The notes beneath the pieces were generated by a model that saw only the letters and a program-made list of their open reading frames with translations, made no database searches and had not been told where the DNA came from. The position numbers and the translations under genes are program-made. Source: Microbaculum marinum (lineage in GTDB: Bacteria; Pseudomonadota; Alphaproteobacteria; Rhizobiales; Tepidamorphaceae). Taken from it: 64,000 bases of DNA. Below, piece after piece: positions 1 through 7,677 of the stretch (its first letter is position 1; each line of letters starts with the position of its first letter). The stretch lies in assembly GCF_042646165.1 (NCBI RefSeq), contig NZ_JBHRTC010000001.1. The stretch is one strand, 5' to 3'.

Positions 1-68
1 CCGGTCCTGTCCCGGCGGGGCCGGCGGGGCGGCTGCCGCACCTGCTCCGGCTGACCGATGGAATGCCC

Positions 69-183
69 GTAGCCTGGATGAAGCGCACGCGTAATCCGGG
101 AACGGCGGTACGGCTCCCCGCCCCGGCCTGGCCGTGCCGCCGGCGCGGCTCCCGGATTACGCTGCCGCTCCATCCGGGCTCCG
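69..183. repeat. Inverted-repeat (REP-like) intergenic element
   Basis: The left arm begins GTAGCCTGGATGAAGCG and runs into GTAATCCGGG; the right arm reads CCCGGATTACGC and then CATCCGGGCT, so the two ends are imperfect inverted copies around a GC-rich centre. Elements with this GTAGCC-CGGAT-GTAATCCGGG layout are common intergenic repeats in bacteria. It lies downstream of the GNAT gene, and no gene is visible in 1-226. Confidence 0.55.
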
Positions 184-226
184 GATCGGGCTCGCTTGCC
201 CCCGGGAGCGTGAGCCCGGCCTAGCC

Positions 227-787
227 TCAAGCATCGCAATCCCGCCAGTCGCTACGCAGCAGCGCCGTTACGTGTTCGACCGTCTGCCTGCCGTCGGCCA
301 TGCAACGGCTGCCGACTTCGGCCACGCGCCGATATCCCAGAGAGCGCTGCATCGCCCAGGACCTGTCGTTTCCCTCGAAGTAGCCGTTGACCAGTTTGGT
401 CAGCCCCAGATCGCGGAAGGCGAACCGGATCTTCGCCGAGAAGGCCTCGCGCCCATAACCGTGTCCCTGCCAGGCCCTGGCGATCCAGATGCCTCCGCCA
501 CCCGTGCCGGCCTCCCGGTCGATCCGGTTGAGACTGACGCCCCCGATCACCGCGCGGTCAGATTCCAGTTCGACCGCGAATTCGTAAGCGGCGGGCCGAA
601 TGTCATCGCGCGAAATCTCCCGGCATCTCGTGATCCAGCTTTCGGCGTCTTTCCGGGTGTAAGGGTGCGGGACGAAGGCCATCCACCTCGCGACCTCGAG
701 GTCGTTGAGGCCCAGCGTGAGCTGTTCGGCGTCTTTCTCGTCCCACGCCCGGAGCACAAGCCGCGGGGTTGCGATGCGAATGTCCAC
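227..787 (-). CDS. GNAT family N-acetyltransferase (RimJ/RimL-like)
   Basis: Predicted cytosolic acetyl-CoA-dependent N-acetyltransferase of 186 residues. The N-terminus IATPRLVLRAW is the usual first strand of RimJ/RimL-type enzymes. The acetyl-CoA loop is seen around residues 95-115 (WIARAWQGHGYGREAF), followed by NGYFEGNDRSWAMQRSLGY, the typical helix near the C-terminal strands. The acceptor is unknown; it may be a ribosomal protein N-terminus or a small molecule. It is transcribed divergently from ddl with 85 bp between the starts, so the two genes probably have separate promoters in that gap. Confidence 0.85.
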   Translation of the reverse strand: MDIRIATPRLVLRAWDEKDAEQLTLGLNDLEVARWMAFVPHPYTRKDAESWITRCREISRDDIRPAAYEFAVELESDRAVIGGVSLNRIDREAGTGGGGIWIARAWQGHGYGREAFSAKIRFAFRDLGLTKLVNGYFEGNDRSWAMQRSLGYRRVAEVGSRCMADGRQTVEHVTALLRSDWRDCDA

Positions 788-872
788 GACGTTGCCTCCC
801 TCGCCCGAAAATCAGCAGCATGAAACGTTCAGATGCGCAGAAACCGGGGCCAGAATCGTCTATACCGCCATC

Positions 873-1967
873 ATGACAGATCGAAAAATCCGCGTCGGGA
901 TCCTGTTCGGCGGCAAATCGGCCGAGCATGAGGTGTCGCTCCAGTCGGCCAAGAACGTCGCCGAGGCAATCGACCGGGACAAGTATGACGTGTCCCTCAT
1001 CGGCATCGACAAGACGGGCCGCTGGCTGTTGCCGGATCAGGCGCGATACCTGCTGGACGCCACCGATCCGAAGCTGATCAGGCTCAACAGGGAGAACGAG
1101 CGGAGCGTCGCGCTGGTGCCGCAGAGTGGCGGAGCCCTGAGCGGCCTGCCGGCCGACGCCTCGGGAGCGGCCGTCGACGTGGTGTTTCCCGTCCTGCACG
1201 GACCGTTCGGCGAGGACGGCACCGTGCAGGGCCTGCTGAAGCTCGCAGGCGTGCCGTTCGTCGGCGCCGGCGTGCTGGGCTCGGCCGTGGGGATGGACAA
1301 GGACGTCGCCAAGCGGCTGCTGCGCGACGCAGGACTGCCGATCGCGCGATTCATGGTGCTCAAGGCCGCCGGCAAGGCGGACTTCGACGCCATCGCGGCG
1401 GAGCTCGGTCTGCCCTTCTTCGTGAAACCCGCCAACCTCGGCTCGTCCGTGGGGGTTCACAAGGTGAGCGACCGGTCGGGCTTTCTGGCCGCAATCGAGG
1501 ACGCCTTCCTCTACGACAGCAAGGTGATCGCCGAGGAATTCGTCGAGGGGCGGGAGGTCGAGTGCTCGGTGCTGGGCAACGCCGATCCGATCGCCTCGGT
1601 CGTCGGCGAGATCGTCTCGAACCACGAGTTCTACTCCTACGAGGCGAAGTACATCGACGAGAGCGGCGCGGCGCTCATCGTGCCCGCCGAGATCCCGCCG
1701 GCGACCAGTGACCTGATCCGGGACCTCGCGATCGAGGCCTTCGAGGTGCTGGCCTGCGAGGGAATGGCGCGCGTCGACTTCTTCCTGAAGGCGGACGGGT
1801 CGGTGGTGATCAACGAGATCAACACCATTCCCGGCTTCACCAGGATCAGCATGTATCCGCGCCTGTGGCAGGCGAGCGGCGTTTCCTACCCCGACCTCAT
1901 CGACCGGCTGATCGGGCTTGCGATCGAACGGTTCACCCGCGAGCAGAGGCTGAAGAACGCCTACTGA
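873..1967 (+). CDS. ddl: D-alanine--D-alanine ligase
   Basis: Joins two D-alanines with ATP hydrolysis for the peptidoglycan pentapeptide, in the cytosol. The product is 364 residues with the N-terminal Ddl motif GKSAEHEVS at residues 14-22, HGPFGEDGT at 109-117, the ATP-grasp segment KPANLGSSVGV at 185-195 and the C-terminal Mg/substrate motif INEINTIPGF. The length fits the DdlA class. I chose the ATG at 873 because homology begins there; the frame is open further upstream but that stretch is antisense to the GNAT gene. TATACC lies only 6 nt before the ATG and no Shine-Dalgarno is visible, so the mRNA may be leaderless. It is not in a division-wall (dcw) cluster here. Confidence 0.96.
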   Translation: MTDRKIRVGILFGGKSAEHEVSLQSAKNVAEAIDRDKYDVSLIGIDKTGRWLLPDQARYLLDATDPKLIRLNRENERSVALVPQSGGALSGLPADASGAAVDVVFPVLHGPFGEDGTVQGLLKLAGVPFVGAGVLGSAVGMDKDVAKRLLRDAGLPIARFMVLKAAGKADFDAIAAELGLPFFVKPANLGSSVGVHKVSDRSGFLAAIEDAFLYDSKVIAEEFVEGREVECSVLGNADPIASVVGEIVSNHEFYSYEAKYIDESGAALIVPAEIPPATSDLIRDLAIEAFEVLACEGMARVDFFLKADGSVVINEINTIPGFTRISMYPRLWQASGVSYPDLIDRLIGLAIERFTREQRLKNAY

Positions 1968-2147
1968 CGGCCGCGCCACCGCGTCCGAGCCGGCATCCGG
2001 GACGGCCGCAGTCCGGGCGGCTCCCTGCCCGCCACGGCAATACGTATCGTGAGCTGGACCGCGCGTCTGCCTGATTGATCAAACCGGTGCGTTGGCGTTC
2101 AATACGCTCGCAATCGGGAGGGGTTTCAGCTTTTCGGGGATCGCGCA

Positions 2148-3212
2148 ATGACGCGGAATCAATTGGCCGGGGCTCCCAGCGCGGGTGCCCTGCGCACAGA
2201 ACACGAACGCCTGCTGGCGGCATTGAAGGCGGCACGCGCCGGAACCTGGGCCTGGAAAATCGCAGAGGATATCGTCGAATGGGATGACGCCCTGTGCGGC
2301 GTCTACGGGATCGCCCGCGAACGGGCGCCGCGGACATCGAGCGAGTTCCTGGCGCTGATCCATCCAGACGACAGGCGGCGCGCCTGGCAGAAGATCGACG
2401 CCTGCATCGAAACCGGCGTCGACGCCGACTACCGCTTCCGGGCGATCGTCGACGGCGAGATCCGCTGGATCTACGACCGCAGCTCGCTGGTGAAAAATCC
2501 CGACGGCAGTCCGGCCTACATGGTGGGCGCTTGCCTGGACGTCACCGACCGGCAGCGCATCGAAGCGGAGCGCAACGCCGCGCTCGAGAAACAGACGCTG
2601 CTGCTCAACGAACTCGGCCACCGGGTCAAGAACCACCTGGCGATGATCGTCAGCATGCTGCGCCTGAAAGGCAGTCGCCAGACCGATCCCGCGGCCAGGC
2701 TCGATTTCGAGCGGGCAATCGAGCGGGTCAACACCATCGCCTACCTGCACGGCCAGCTCTACCGGTCGGGTCAGGTGCAGACAGTCGATGCGCAGGCCTA
2801 TCTCGGCGAGATCTGCCGCAATCTGGAGCACTCGGTGCTGTCGGAATCGGACATAGCGATCGTTTGCCAGCTGCAGCCCTGCGCGCTGCATGTCGACCAG
2901 GCCGTTCCGATCGGACTGATCCTCAACGAGTTCGTCACGAACGCGGCGAAATATGCGTTCGCGCCCGGGCGGAGCGGCCGCATCCTGGTGCGCTTCCGGG
3001 TGCGCAACGGGCGCGGCACGCTGACCGTTTCCGACAATGGCCGCGGCTTTGCGCCGGGCACGCAACCCGGTGTCGGCAGCCGGCTGATGCGGGGCCTCGC
3101 CCGGCAGGTCGGCGGCAGGCTGCGGATCGTCAGCGCCAACGGCCTGACGTGCTCGCTGAGCTTCGCGGTGACGCCGGGAGAGGCGGGCACCTCCGCGGGG
3201 ACGGAGGCGTGA
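2148..3212 (+). CDS. PAS-domain sensor histidine kinase, HWE/HisKA_2 type
   Basis: Soluble sensor kinase of 354 residues with no membrane segment. A PAS_3-like sensor spans roughly residues 25-140 (IHPDDRRRAW near 71-80, then the WIYDRSSLV and DVTDRQ ends of the PAC region). The dimerisation/phosphoacceptor part carries ELGHRVKNHLAMI, with His158 as the likely phosphorylation site, which is the pattern of the HisKA_2/HWE class. An ATPase domain follows with an N-box (LILNEFVTNAAKYAF) and a G-box (DNGRGFAPG). No response regulator or general-stress sigma-factor gene is nearby, so it is an orphan; its ligand and partner cannot be told from the sequence. Confidence 0.88.
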   Translation: MTRNQLAGAPSAGALRTEHERLLAALKAARAGTWAWKIAEDIVEWDDALCGVYGIARERAPRTSSEFLALIHPDDRRRAWQKIDACIETGVDADYRFRAIVDGEIRWIYDRSSLVKNPDGSPAYMVGACLDVTDRQRIEAERNAALEKQTLLLNELGHRVKNHLAMIVSMLRLKGSRQTDPAARLDFERAIERVNTIAYLHGQLYRSGQVQTVDAQAYLGEICRNLEHSVLSESDIAIVCQLQPCALHVDQAVPIGLILNEFVTNAAKYAFAPGRSGRILVRFRVRNGRGTLTVSDNGRGFAPGTQPGVGSRLMRGLARQVGGRLRIVSANGLTCSLSFAVTPGEAGTSAGTEA

Positions 3213-3263
3213 GCACGCGTCTCACCTGCAAAGTGGCCGACGGTCCTGAAACGTAGCGCGGCG

Positions 3264-3734
3264 TTACTTGCTGGTGCGGTGCAACAGAAGCTCGTGGGTG
3301 AACTTCAACTGCAGCACCTCGCCGTCCGCTCTCAGCACGTATTTTCGCGTGAACGGCACCGGGTCCTCGGTGGTGGCGTCGTCGTTCACGCAGATGCGTT
3401 CGAGATCGACCTTCATCACCCGCTTCTTCACCAGCGAGCCGGTGCCGATGAAAATGCCGCGGCCCTGCGTATTGGTGGTGCCGTTGTAGCAGATCGTGAA
3501 GAATCCCTCGCGCTGGAAGACCTCGATCACGCCGTCGTTGTCGACGTCGCTGATCGACGACTGCACGATCGAGCCATCGAGAGCATCGACGCCCTCCCAG
3601 AAGCCGAGAAACGCCTGGCGATGCCGGAGTGACGCTTCCGACGCGGCAGCGTCCGGAACGAACGCCCCTGAGAAGGTGACCGCAGCCGCCAGCATGACGG
3701 TGGACGCAGAAAAGGCTGTATTGAAATTCACCAT
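3264..3734 (-). CDS. Secreted protein of unknown function
   Basis: I do not recognise the family. The product is 156 residues from the ATG at 3734, chosen because it starts a clean signal peptide (NTAFSASTVMLAAAVTF, cleavage likely after DAAA near residue 29). The open frame extends to 3848 but the extra residues are not signal-like. The mature part is a compact beta-rich sequence with GFWEGVDALDGS, ISDVDNDGVIEVFQ (an EF-hand-like DxDNDG segment) and TICYNGTTNTQGRG. Two cysteines could form a periplasmic disulfide. It converges on the histidine kinase, with 51 bp between the stops. Confidence 0.7.
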   Translation of the reverse strand: MVNFNTAFSASTVMLAAAVTFSGAFVPDAAASEASLRHRQAFLGFWEGVDALDGSIVQSSISDVDNDGVIEVFQREGFFTICYNGTTNTQGRGIFIGTGSLVKKRVMKVDLERICVNDDATTEDPVPFTRKYVLRADGEVLQLKFTHELLLHRTSK

Positions 3735-4179
3735 AGTCAGACACCCCCTCCAAACCGACCATTTCCGGTATAGTTCCTGGTCTTTGTCCGAATATATCCG
3801 AGATCCGGGCTTGATGCCAGATTCACCCGGCCGGCAATATCGAACCAAATTAGACGAAATCTTCCCGCACCCAGCCAGCTCATGGGAGATTTACTGACGG
3901 TGAATTTGCCGGGGAGGCGCATTGCGGGCGGTGCCCGCCAGGATTTCGCGATCGTTGCAATGCGGTGTGATGTGCCGGCCGCCACCGGTGCAGGCCGGGT
4001 CGGCCCAAGGCATCCGGCGGACTCGGATACCGCAGCGATTTCGGCTATACACACGGGGCAGCTGAACTGCCCCCTCCCGAGACGCGAGCGACGGCGATCC
4101 GGCCTCTTGCGATCCGACGGGGAATCCCCACATCGGGTTGGGAATATTTTCTTCTCACCCTGAATTCCGGTTTCTGTAC
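3735..4179. other. Gene-free spacer upstream of the DnaJ-like gene
   Basis: About 445 bp separate two divergent genes. Short open frames exist on both strands, but none has family-like sequence or a convincing start. The stretch 3750-3900 is noticeably richer in A+T than its surroundings and probably holds the promoter of the secreted-protein gene. The last 50 bases before 4180, with a T-rich run around 4147-4157, probably hold that of the cochaperone gene. I see no RNA gene. Confidence 0.4.
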
Positions 4180-5184
4180 ATGGCGCGTGATCCCTACGAT
4201 GTTCTTGGCGTGTCCCGCACGGCTGGCGCCGGCGAGATCAAGAAGGCGTACCGCAAGCTCGCCAAGAAGTACCATCCCGACACCAACGCGGACGATCCCA
4301 AAGCCAAGGAGCGCTTCTCCGAGGCGACGGCGGCCTATGACCTGCTGAACGACAAGGACAAGCGGGCGAAGTTCGACGCCGGGGAGATCGACGCGGACGG
4401 CAACCCGAAGTTCGCGGGCTTCTCCGGCTTCGAGGGGTTCCATCCCGGCGCCGCCGGCACGACGCGCGAAGGCCCCGGCGGGATGCGCTGGACGTTCACC
4501 TCGGGCGGTCCCGGGGGAGCGGGCGCAGGCTTCGGCGGCGCCGGCGGCATCGATCCCGACGACCTGCTGAGCGAGATCTTCGGCATGGGCGGCGGCCGCG
4601 GCGCGTCCGGGTTCGGGGCCGGCGCGGGGACGCGCAGCCGCCACGGCGCCCAGCCCCAGCGGGGCGGCGACGTGACGTTGACGGTCTCGGTCGACCTGGT
4701 CGAGGCGGCCCGCGGCACGACCCGGCGGGTGCGCCTGCCCAGCGGCAAGGAGGTCGACGTCAAGATCCCGGCCGGCATCGAGGACGGCAAGCAGATCCGG
4801 CTGCGCGGCCAGGGCGCGCTCGGCCAGATGGGCGGCGCCGAGGGCGACGCGATCGTCACCGTCAGGGTCACTCCGCATCCGCTGTTCAAGGTGGAGGGCC
4901 GCAACCTGCGCCACGAACTGCCGGTGTCGCTCTACGAGGCGGTGCTGGGTGCCAGCGTCCGCGTGCCGACGCTCGACGGCCAGGTCGAACTGAAGATCCC
5001 GCCGAATTCCTCCAGCGGGCGGACGCTGCGGCTGAAGGGCAAGGGCCTGCCGGAGGGCGGCGACGGCGACAGGGGAGACCTGCTCGTCACGCTGCGCATC
5101 GTGCTGCCGGACAATCCCGACCCCGAGCTGGAAAAGCTGATGAACGCCTGGCGCGAGGGCCGGCCCTACGATCCGCGCGGCTGA
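4180..5184 (+). CDS. DnaJ C-terminal domain cochaperone (CbpA/type II DnaJ-like)
   Basis: J-domain cochaperone that stimulates an Hsp70 (DnaK) ATPase; 334 residues. The J domain covers residues 3-70 with the invariant HPD at 32-34. It is followed by a glycine/phenylalanine-rich linker (about 80-160) and two beta-barrel substrate-binding domains (about 165-320, with the repeated pattern IPAGIEDGKQIRLRGQG and PPNSSSGRTLRLKGKG). The CxxCxGxG zinc-finger repeats of classical DnaJ are absent, as expected for CbpA/type II. The ATG at 4180 directly precedes the J domain; an in-frame upstream ATG at 4138 would add 14 unrelated residues. Confidence 0.92.
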   Translation: MARDPYDVLGVSRTAGAGEIKKAYRKLAKKYHPDTNADDPKAKERFSEATAAYDLLNDKDKRAKFDAGEIDADGNPKFAGFSGFEGFHPGAAGTTREGPGGMRWTFTSGGPGGAGAGFGGAGGIDPDDLLSEIFGMGGGRGASGFGAGAGTRSRHGAQPQRGGDVTLTVSVDLVEAARGTTRRVRLPSGKEVDVKIPAGIEDGKQIRLRGQGALGQMGGAEGDAIVTVRVTPHPLFKVEGRNLRHELPVSLYEAVLGASVRVPTLDGQVELKIPPNSSSGRTLRLKGKGLPEGGDGDRGDLLVTLRIVLPDNPDPELEKLMNAWREGRPYDPRG

Positions 5185-5374
5185 ACGGGGCGCGCCGACG
5201 ACTGTCCTCACGCGAACGTGACCGGGGCACCGGAGCGGCCGTCGCGACCGGAGATTTGCAAGCCGTGCAACAGAATGCCGTCCGGTGCGGTTGCCGCAGG
5301 GTGCGTTCGCAAGCTAAATAAGGCGTGCAGGCCGGGAGCCCGGCCCAAGGGTTGGAAACGGTCAGGATCGCGGG

Positions 5375-6385
5375 GTGCTTCCAATGACCGGGTACAGGTC
5401 CCTCGCCGCGGCGCTGCTCGCGGGGTCGCTGGCAGCCGCATCGCTGGCCGGGGGCACCGCCGGATCCCTGGCTGGGGAGGCCCGCGCCGCCGACGTGGTG
5501 ATCGGCGTGCCGGACTGGTCCTCGGCGAAGGTCACCGCGCACGTCCTGAAGGCGCTGCTGGAGCAGGAGTTCGACGTAGACGTCGCGCTCGAGGACGGCA
5601 CCAACGAGTCGATCTTCGCGGCCATGGACGACGGCACCGGGGACATCCATCCGGAGGTCTGGCTGCCCAACCACGGCGCCCTGAATGCCGAATACGTGCT
5701 GCGGCGCAAGTCGGTGAACATGAGCCGGAAGGGCGTGCCGGCCCGGCAGGGCATCTGCGCGACCCGCCTCACCCGCGACGAGCACGGCATCACCTCGGTC
5801 ACGGATCTCGCCGATCCGGCCAAGGTCGGGATCTTCGATACCGACGGCAACGGCAAGGGCGAGATGTGGATCGGCGCCGCCGACTGGTCGTCGACGCGCA
5901 TCGAGAAGATCCGCGCCAGAAGCTACGGCTACGCGCAGACGATGGACCTGCTGGAGGCGCCGGAGGAGATCGCGGTGACAGCGATCGACGCGGCGATGGC
6001 GGCCGGCAAGCCGCTGGTCTTCTACTGCTACGAGCCCCACTACGCCTTCGAGCTGCACGACATCGTGTTCCTCGACGAACCGGCCTACGACCCGCGCAAG
6101 TGGACCGTGCTGACGCCGGCCCAGGATCCCGACTGGCTGGAGAAGTCGGACGCCGGCGTCGCCTGGCCGCCGTCGTTCTTCCACATCAACTATTCGACCC
6201 GGCTCGCCGAGGCGCACCCCGAGGTCGCCGCCTACCTGGAATCAATCCGGCTCGACGTCGATACGGTCTCTGAAATGACCTACGCGCTGATCGTCGAGCG
6301 GCGCGACCCGGACGATTTCGCCGCCGCGTGGATATCGGACAATTCCGACCGCGTGTCGGCCTGGCGGAACGGGGCGAAGCAGTAG
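5375..6385 (+). CDS. Glycine betaine/choline-type ABC transporter substrate-binding protein
   Basis: Periplasmic binding protein of the ProX/OpuAC class, 336 residues. A long signal peptide ends near residue 37 (SLAGEARA). The mature protein starts VVIGVPDWSSAKVTAHVLKA, the family's usual opening strand and helix. Aromatic residues typical of a quaternary-amine box are present (W in PDWSS, PEVWLPNH, FYCYEPHY, VAWPPSFFH). No permease or ATPase gene adjoins it, so it is an orphan receptor or works with a transporter encoded elsewhere. The start may be the GTG at 5375 or the ATG at 5384. The ligand is inferred from the family only. Confidence 0.85.
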   Translation: MLPMTGYRSLAAALLAGSLAAASLAGGTAGSLAGEARAADVVIGVPDWSSAKVTAHVLKALLEQEFDVDVALEDGTNESIFAAMDDGTGDIHPEVWLPNHGALNAEYVLRRKSVNMSRKGVPARQGICATRLTRDEHGITSVTDLADPAKVGIFDTDGNGKGEMWIGAADWSSTRIEKIRARSYGYAQTMDLLEAPEEIAVTAIDAAMAAGKPLVFYCYEPHYAFELHDIVFLDEPAYDPRKWTVLTPAQDPDWLEKSDAGVAWPPSFFHINYSTRLAEAHPEVAAYLESIRLDVDTVSEMTYALIVERRDPDDFAAAWISDNSDRVSAWRNGAKQ

Positions 6386-6413
6386 CATCGGCAAGGAAGC
6401 GAGGACCATCGGA

Positions 6414-7127
6414 GTGCGCAGTCCAATGTCCCAGTCAACCAGCCGGCGCGGCCGCATCGGGCGGACGGCCTGGTCGCGCGCGGCGCGCTACGCGCTGGCC
6501 GGCGTGGTGTTCGCGGCCGGCTCGGCGGCGGCGCTGAACGCCAACACGCAGATCTACAATCCCCAGACCCGTTCGTGGGAGGACTACGATCCGCGCCGGG
6601 CGATGGAGTTCTTCCAGCGCCACGGCCAGACGCCGCAGGCCTTCCAGCGCCGCGTCGTGACCTTCCGCACCGCCGAGAAGCCGGGCACCATCGTCATCGA
6701 CGGCGACAAGCACTTCCTCTACTACATCCTGCCGGATTTCCAGGCGATCCGGTACGGCATCGGCGTCGGCCGCGAGGGCTTCGGCTGGGCCGGCATCGTC
6801 AGTGTCGGCCGCAAGGCGGAGTGGCCGGTATGGACGCCGCCGGCGGAAATGGTGGCGCGCGACCCGAAGGCCGCCAAGTACGCGGGCGGCATGCCGGGCG
6901 GTCCCGACAACCCGCTCGGACCGCGGGCGCTCTACCTCTACGAGGGCAACCGGGATTCGATCTACCGCATCCACGGCACCACGGAACCCTGGTCGATCGG
7001 GCTCAACGTGTCGTCGGGCTGCATCCGGCTGAACAACGACGACATCATCGACCTGTACGAGCGGGTCCAGGTCGGCGCCAAGGTGGTCGTGCTGATGCAG
7101 GGCGCCGCGCTCTACAAGGGCGTGTGA
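6414..7127 (+). CDS. L,D-transpeptidase (ErfK/YbiS/YcfS/YnhG family)
   Basis: Periplasmic cysteine transpeptidase that forms 3-3 peptidoglycan crosslinks or attaches proteins to the wall. It is 237 residues with a signal or anchor sequence at about 20-45 (ARYALAGVVFAAGSAAAL). The YkuD catalytic domain covers about 85-230. The hallmark is seen as YRIHGTTEPWSIG followed by SSGCIRLNN, with Cys203 as nucleophile and the upstream His as partner. The start is the GTG at 6414 or the ATG at 6426. It sits 28 bp after the binding-protein gene and 40 bp before a small lipoprotein gene in the same direction, so the three may form one transcript. Confidence 0.93.
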   Translation: MRSPMSQSTSRRGRIGRTAWSRAARYALAGVVFAAGSAAALNANTQIYNPQTRSWEDYDPRRAMEFFQRHGQTPQAFQRRVVTFRTAEKPGTIVIDGDKHFLYYILPDFQAIRYGIGVGREGFGWAGIVSVGRKAEWPVWTPPAEMVARDPKAAKYAGGMPGGPDNPLGPRALYLYEGNRDSIYRIHGTTEPWSIGLNVSSGCIRLNNDDIIDLYERVQVGAKVVVLMQGAALYKGV

Positions 7128-7167
7128 GCGGGCGCCGGAGGCAAACGGGAATACGGGGGAAGACGAC

Positions 7168-7500
7168 ATGACAACGCCGATTCCGGGAACCGTGGCTGCG
7201 TGGGCCGGCCTGATCGGCCTCGGCCTGATGGCGGCCGGCTGCAACTCGACGACCCAGCAGGCGAGCGCGCCGTCGGGCCAGGCGGTCCGCCCGGCGGTGG
7301 AGACGGCGCCGGCCGACCTGCAGCTGCTGTGCGCGGCGGAGGCGGCGAACGTCTACGCGGCGCCGGCCGACAAGGTGCTGCCGACCGCCTCGGCGCGCTC
7401 CGGGTCGGCGACCTACACCGTCGAGCTCAACGTCAACGGACGCCCGGCGCGCTGCACCATCGACGAAAGCGGCACGGCGATCACGATCGTCGACGTCTGA
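7168..7500 (+). CDS. Small predicted lipoprotein
   Basis: Unrecognised family, 110 residues. The N-terminal hydrophobic segment ends in a lipobox (LMAAGC, Cys at residue 25), so the protein is probably lipidated and anchored in the inner or outer membrane. A Ser/Thr/Gln-rich tether follows, then a small domain with one cysteine pair (LLCAAEA and ARCTIDES) that could form a disulfide. It follows the L,D-transpeptidase by 40 bp on the same strand, which suggests an envelope role, but this is inference from position only. Confidence 0.75.
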   Translation: MTTPIPGTVAAWAGLIGLGLMAAGCNSTTQQASAPSGQAVRPAVETAPADLQLLCAAEAANVYAAPADKVLPTASARSGSATYTVELNVNGRPARCTIDESGTAITIVDV

Positions 7501-7677
7501 GGCACCGTTTTCCTCCGCGCAGCCCGGTCTCCCCTTCCCGTGCCCGGGAGGGCGCGCGGCGCGACGTTGCGCCACCGGTGCAAGAGTCGCCCTTGGCACC
7601 CTATATCAAGCTGGTGTAACGCTTGAGGGCTGCCGGAACCGGCGGCCGGCAGGAAACAACCGGTAAAAACGCCCGAC

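Noticed and set aside
134..823. Long open frame on the plus strand at the left edge
   Set aside because: It is the antisense of the GNAT gene (227-787), which has clear family motifs; high GC makes such shadow frames common throughout the window.
3735..4179. Extra genes from short open frames (for example 3737-4054 minus, 3882-4163 plus)
   Set aside because: No ribosome binding site, no family-like sequence and overlapping frames on both strands.
4180..5184. Truncated DnaJ that lost its zinc finger
   Set aside because: The length and domain order match the CbpA/type II cochaperones, which naturally lack it.
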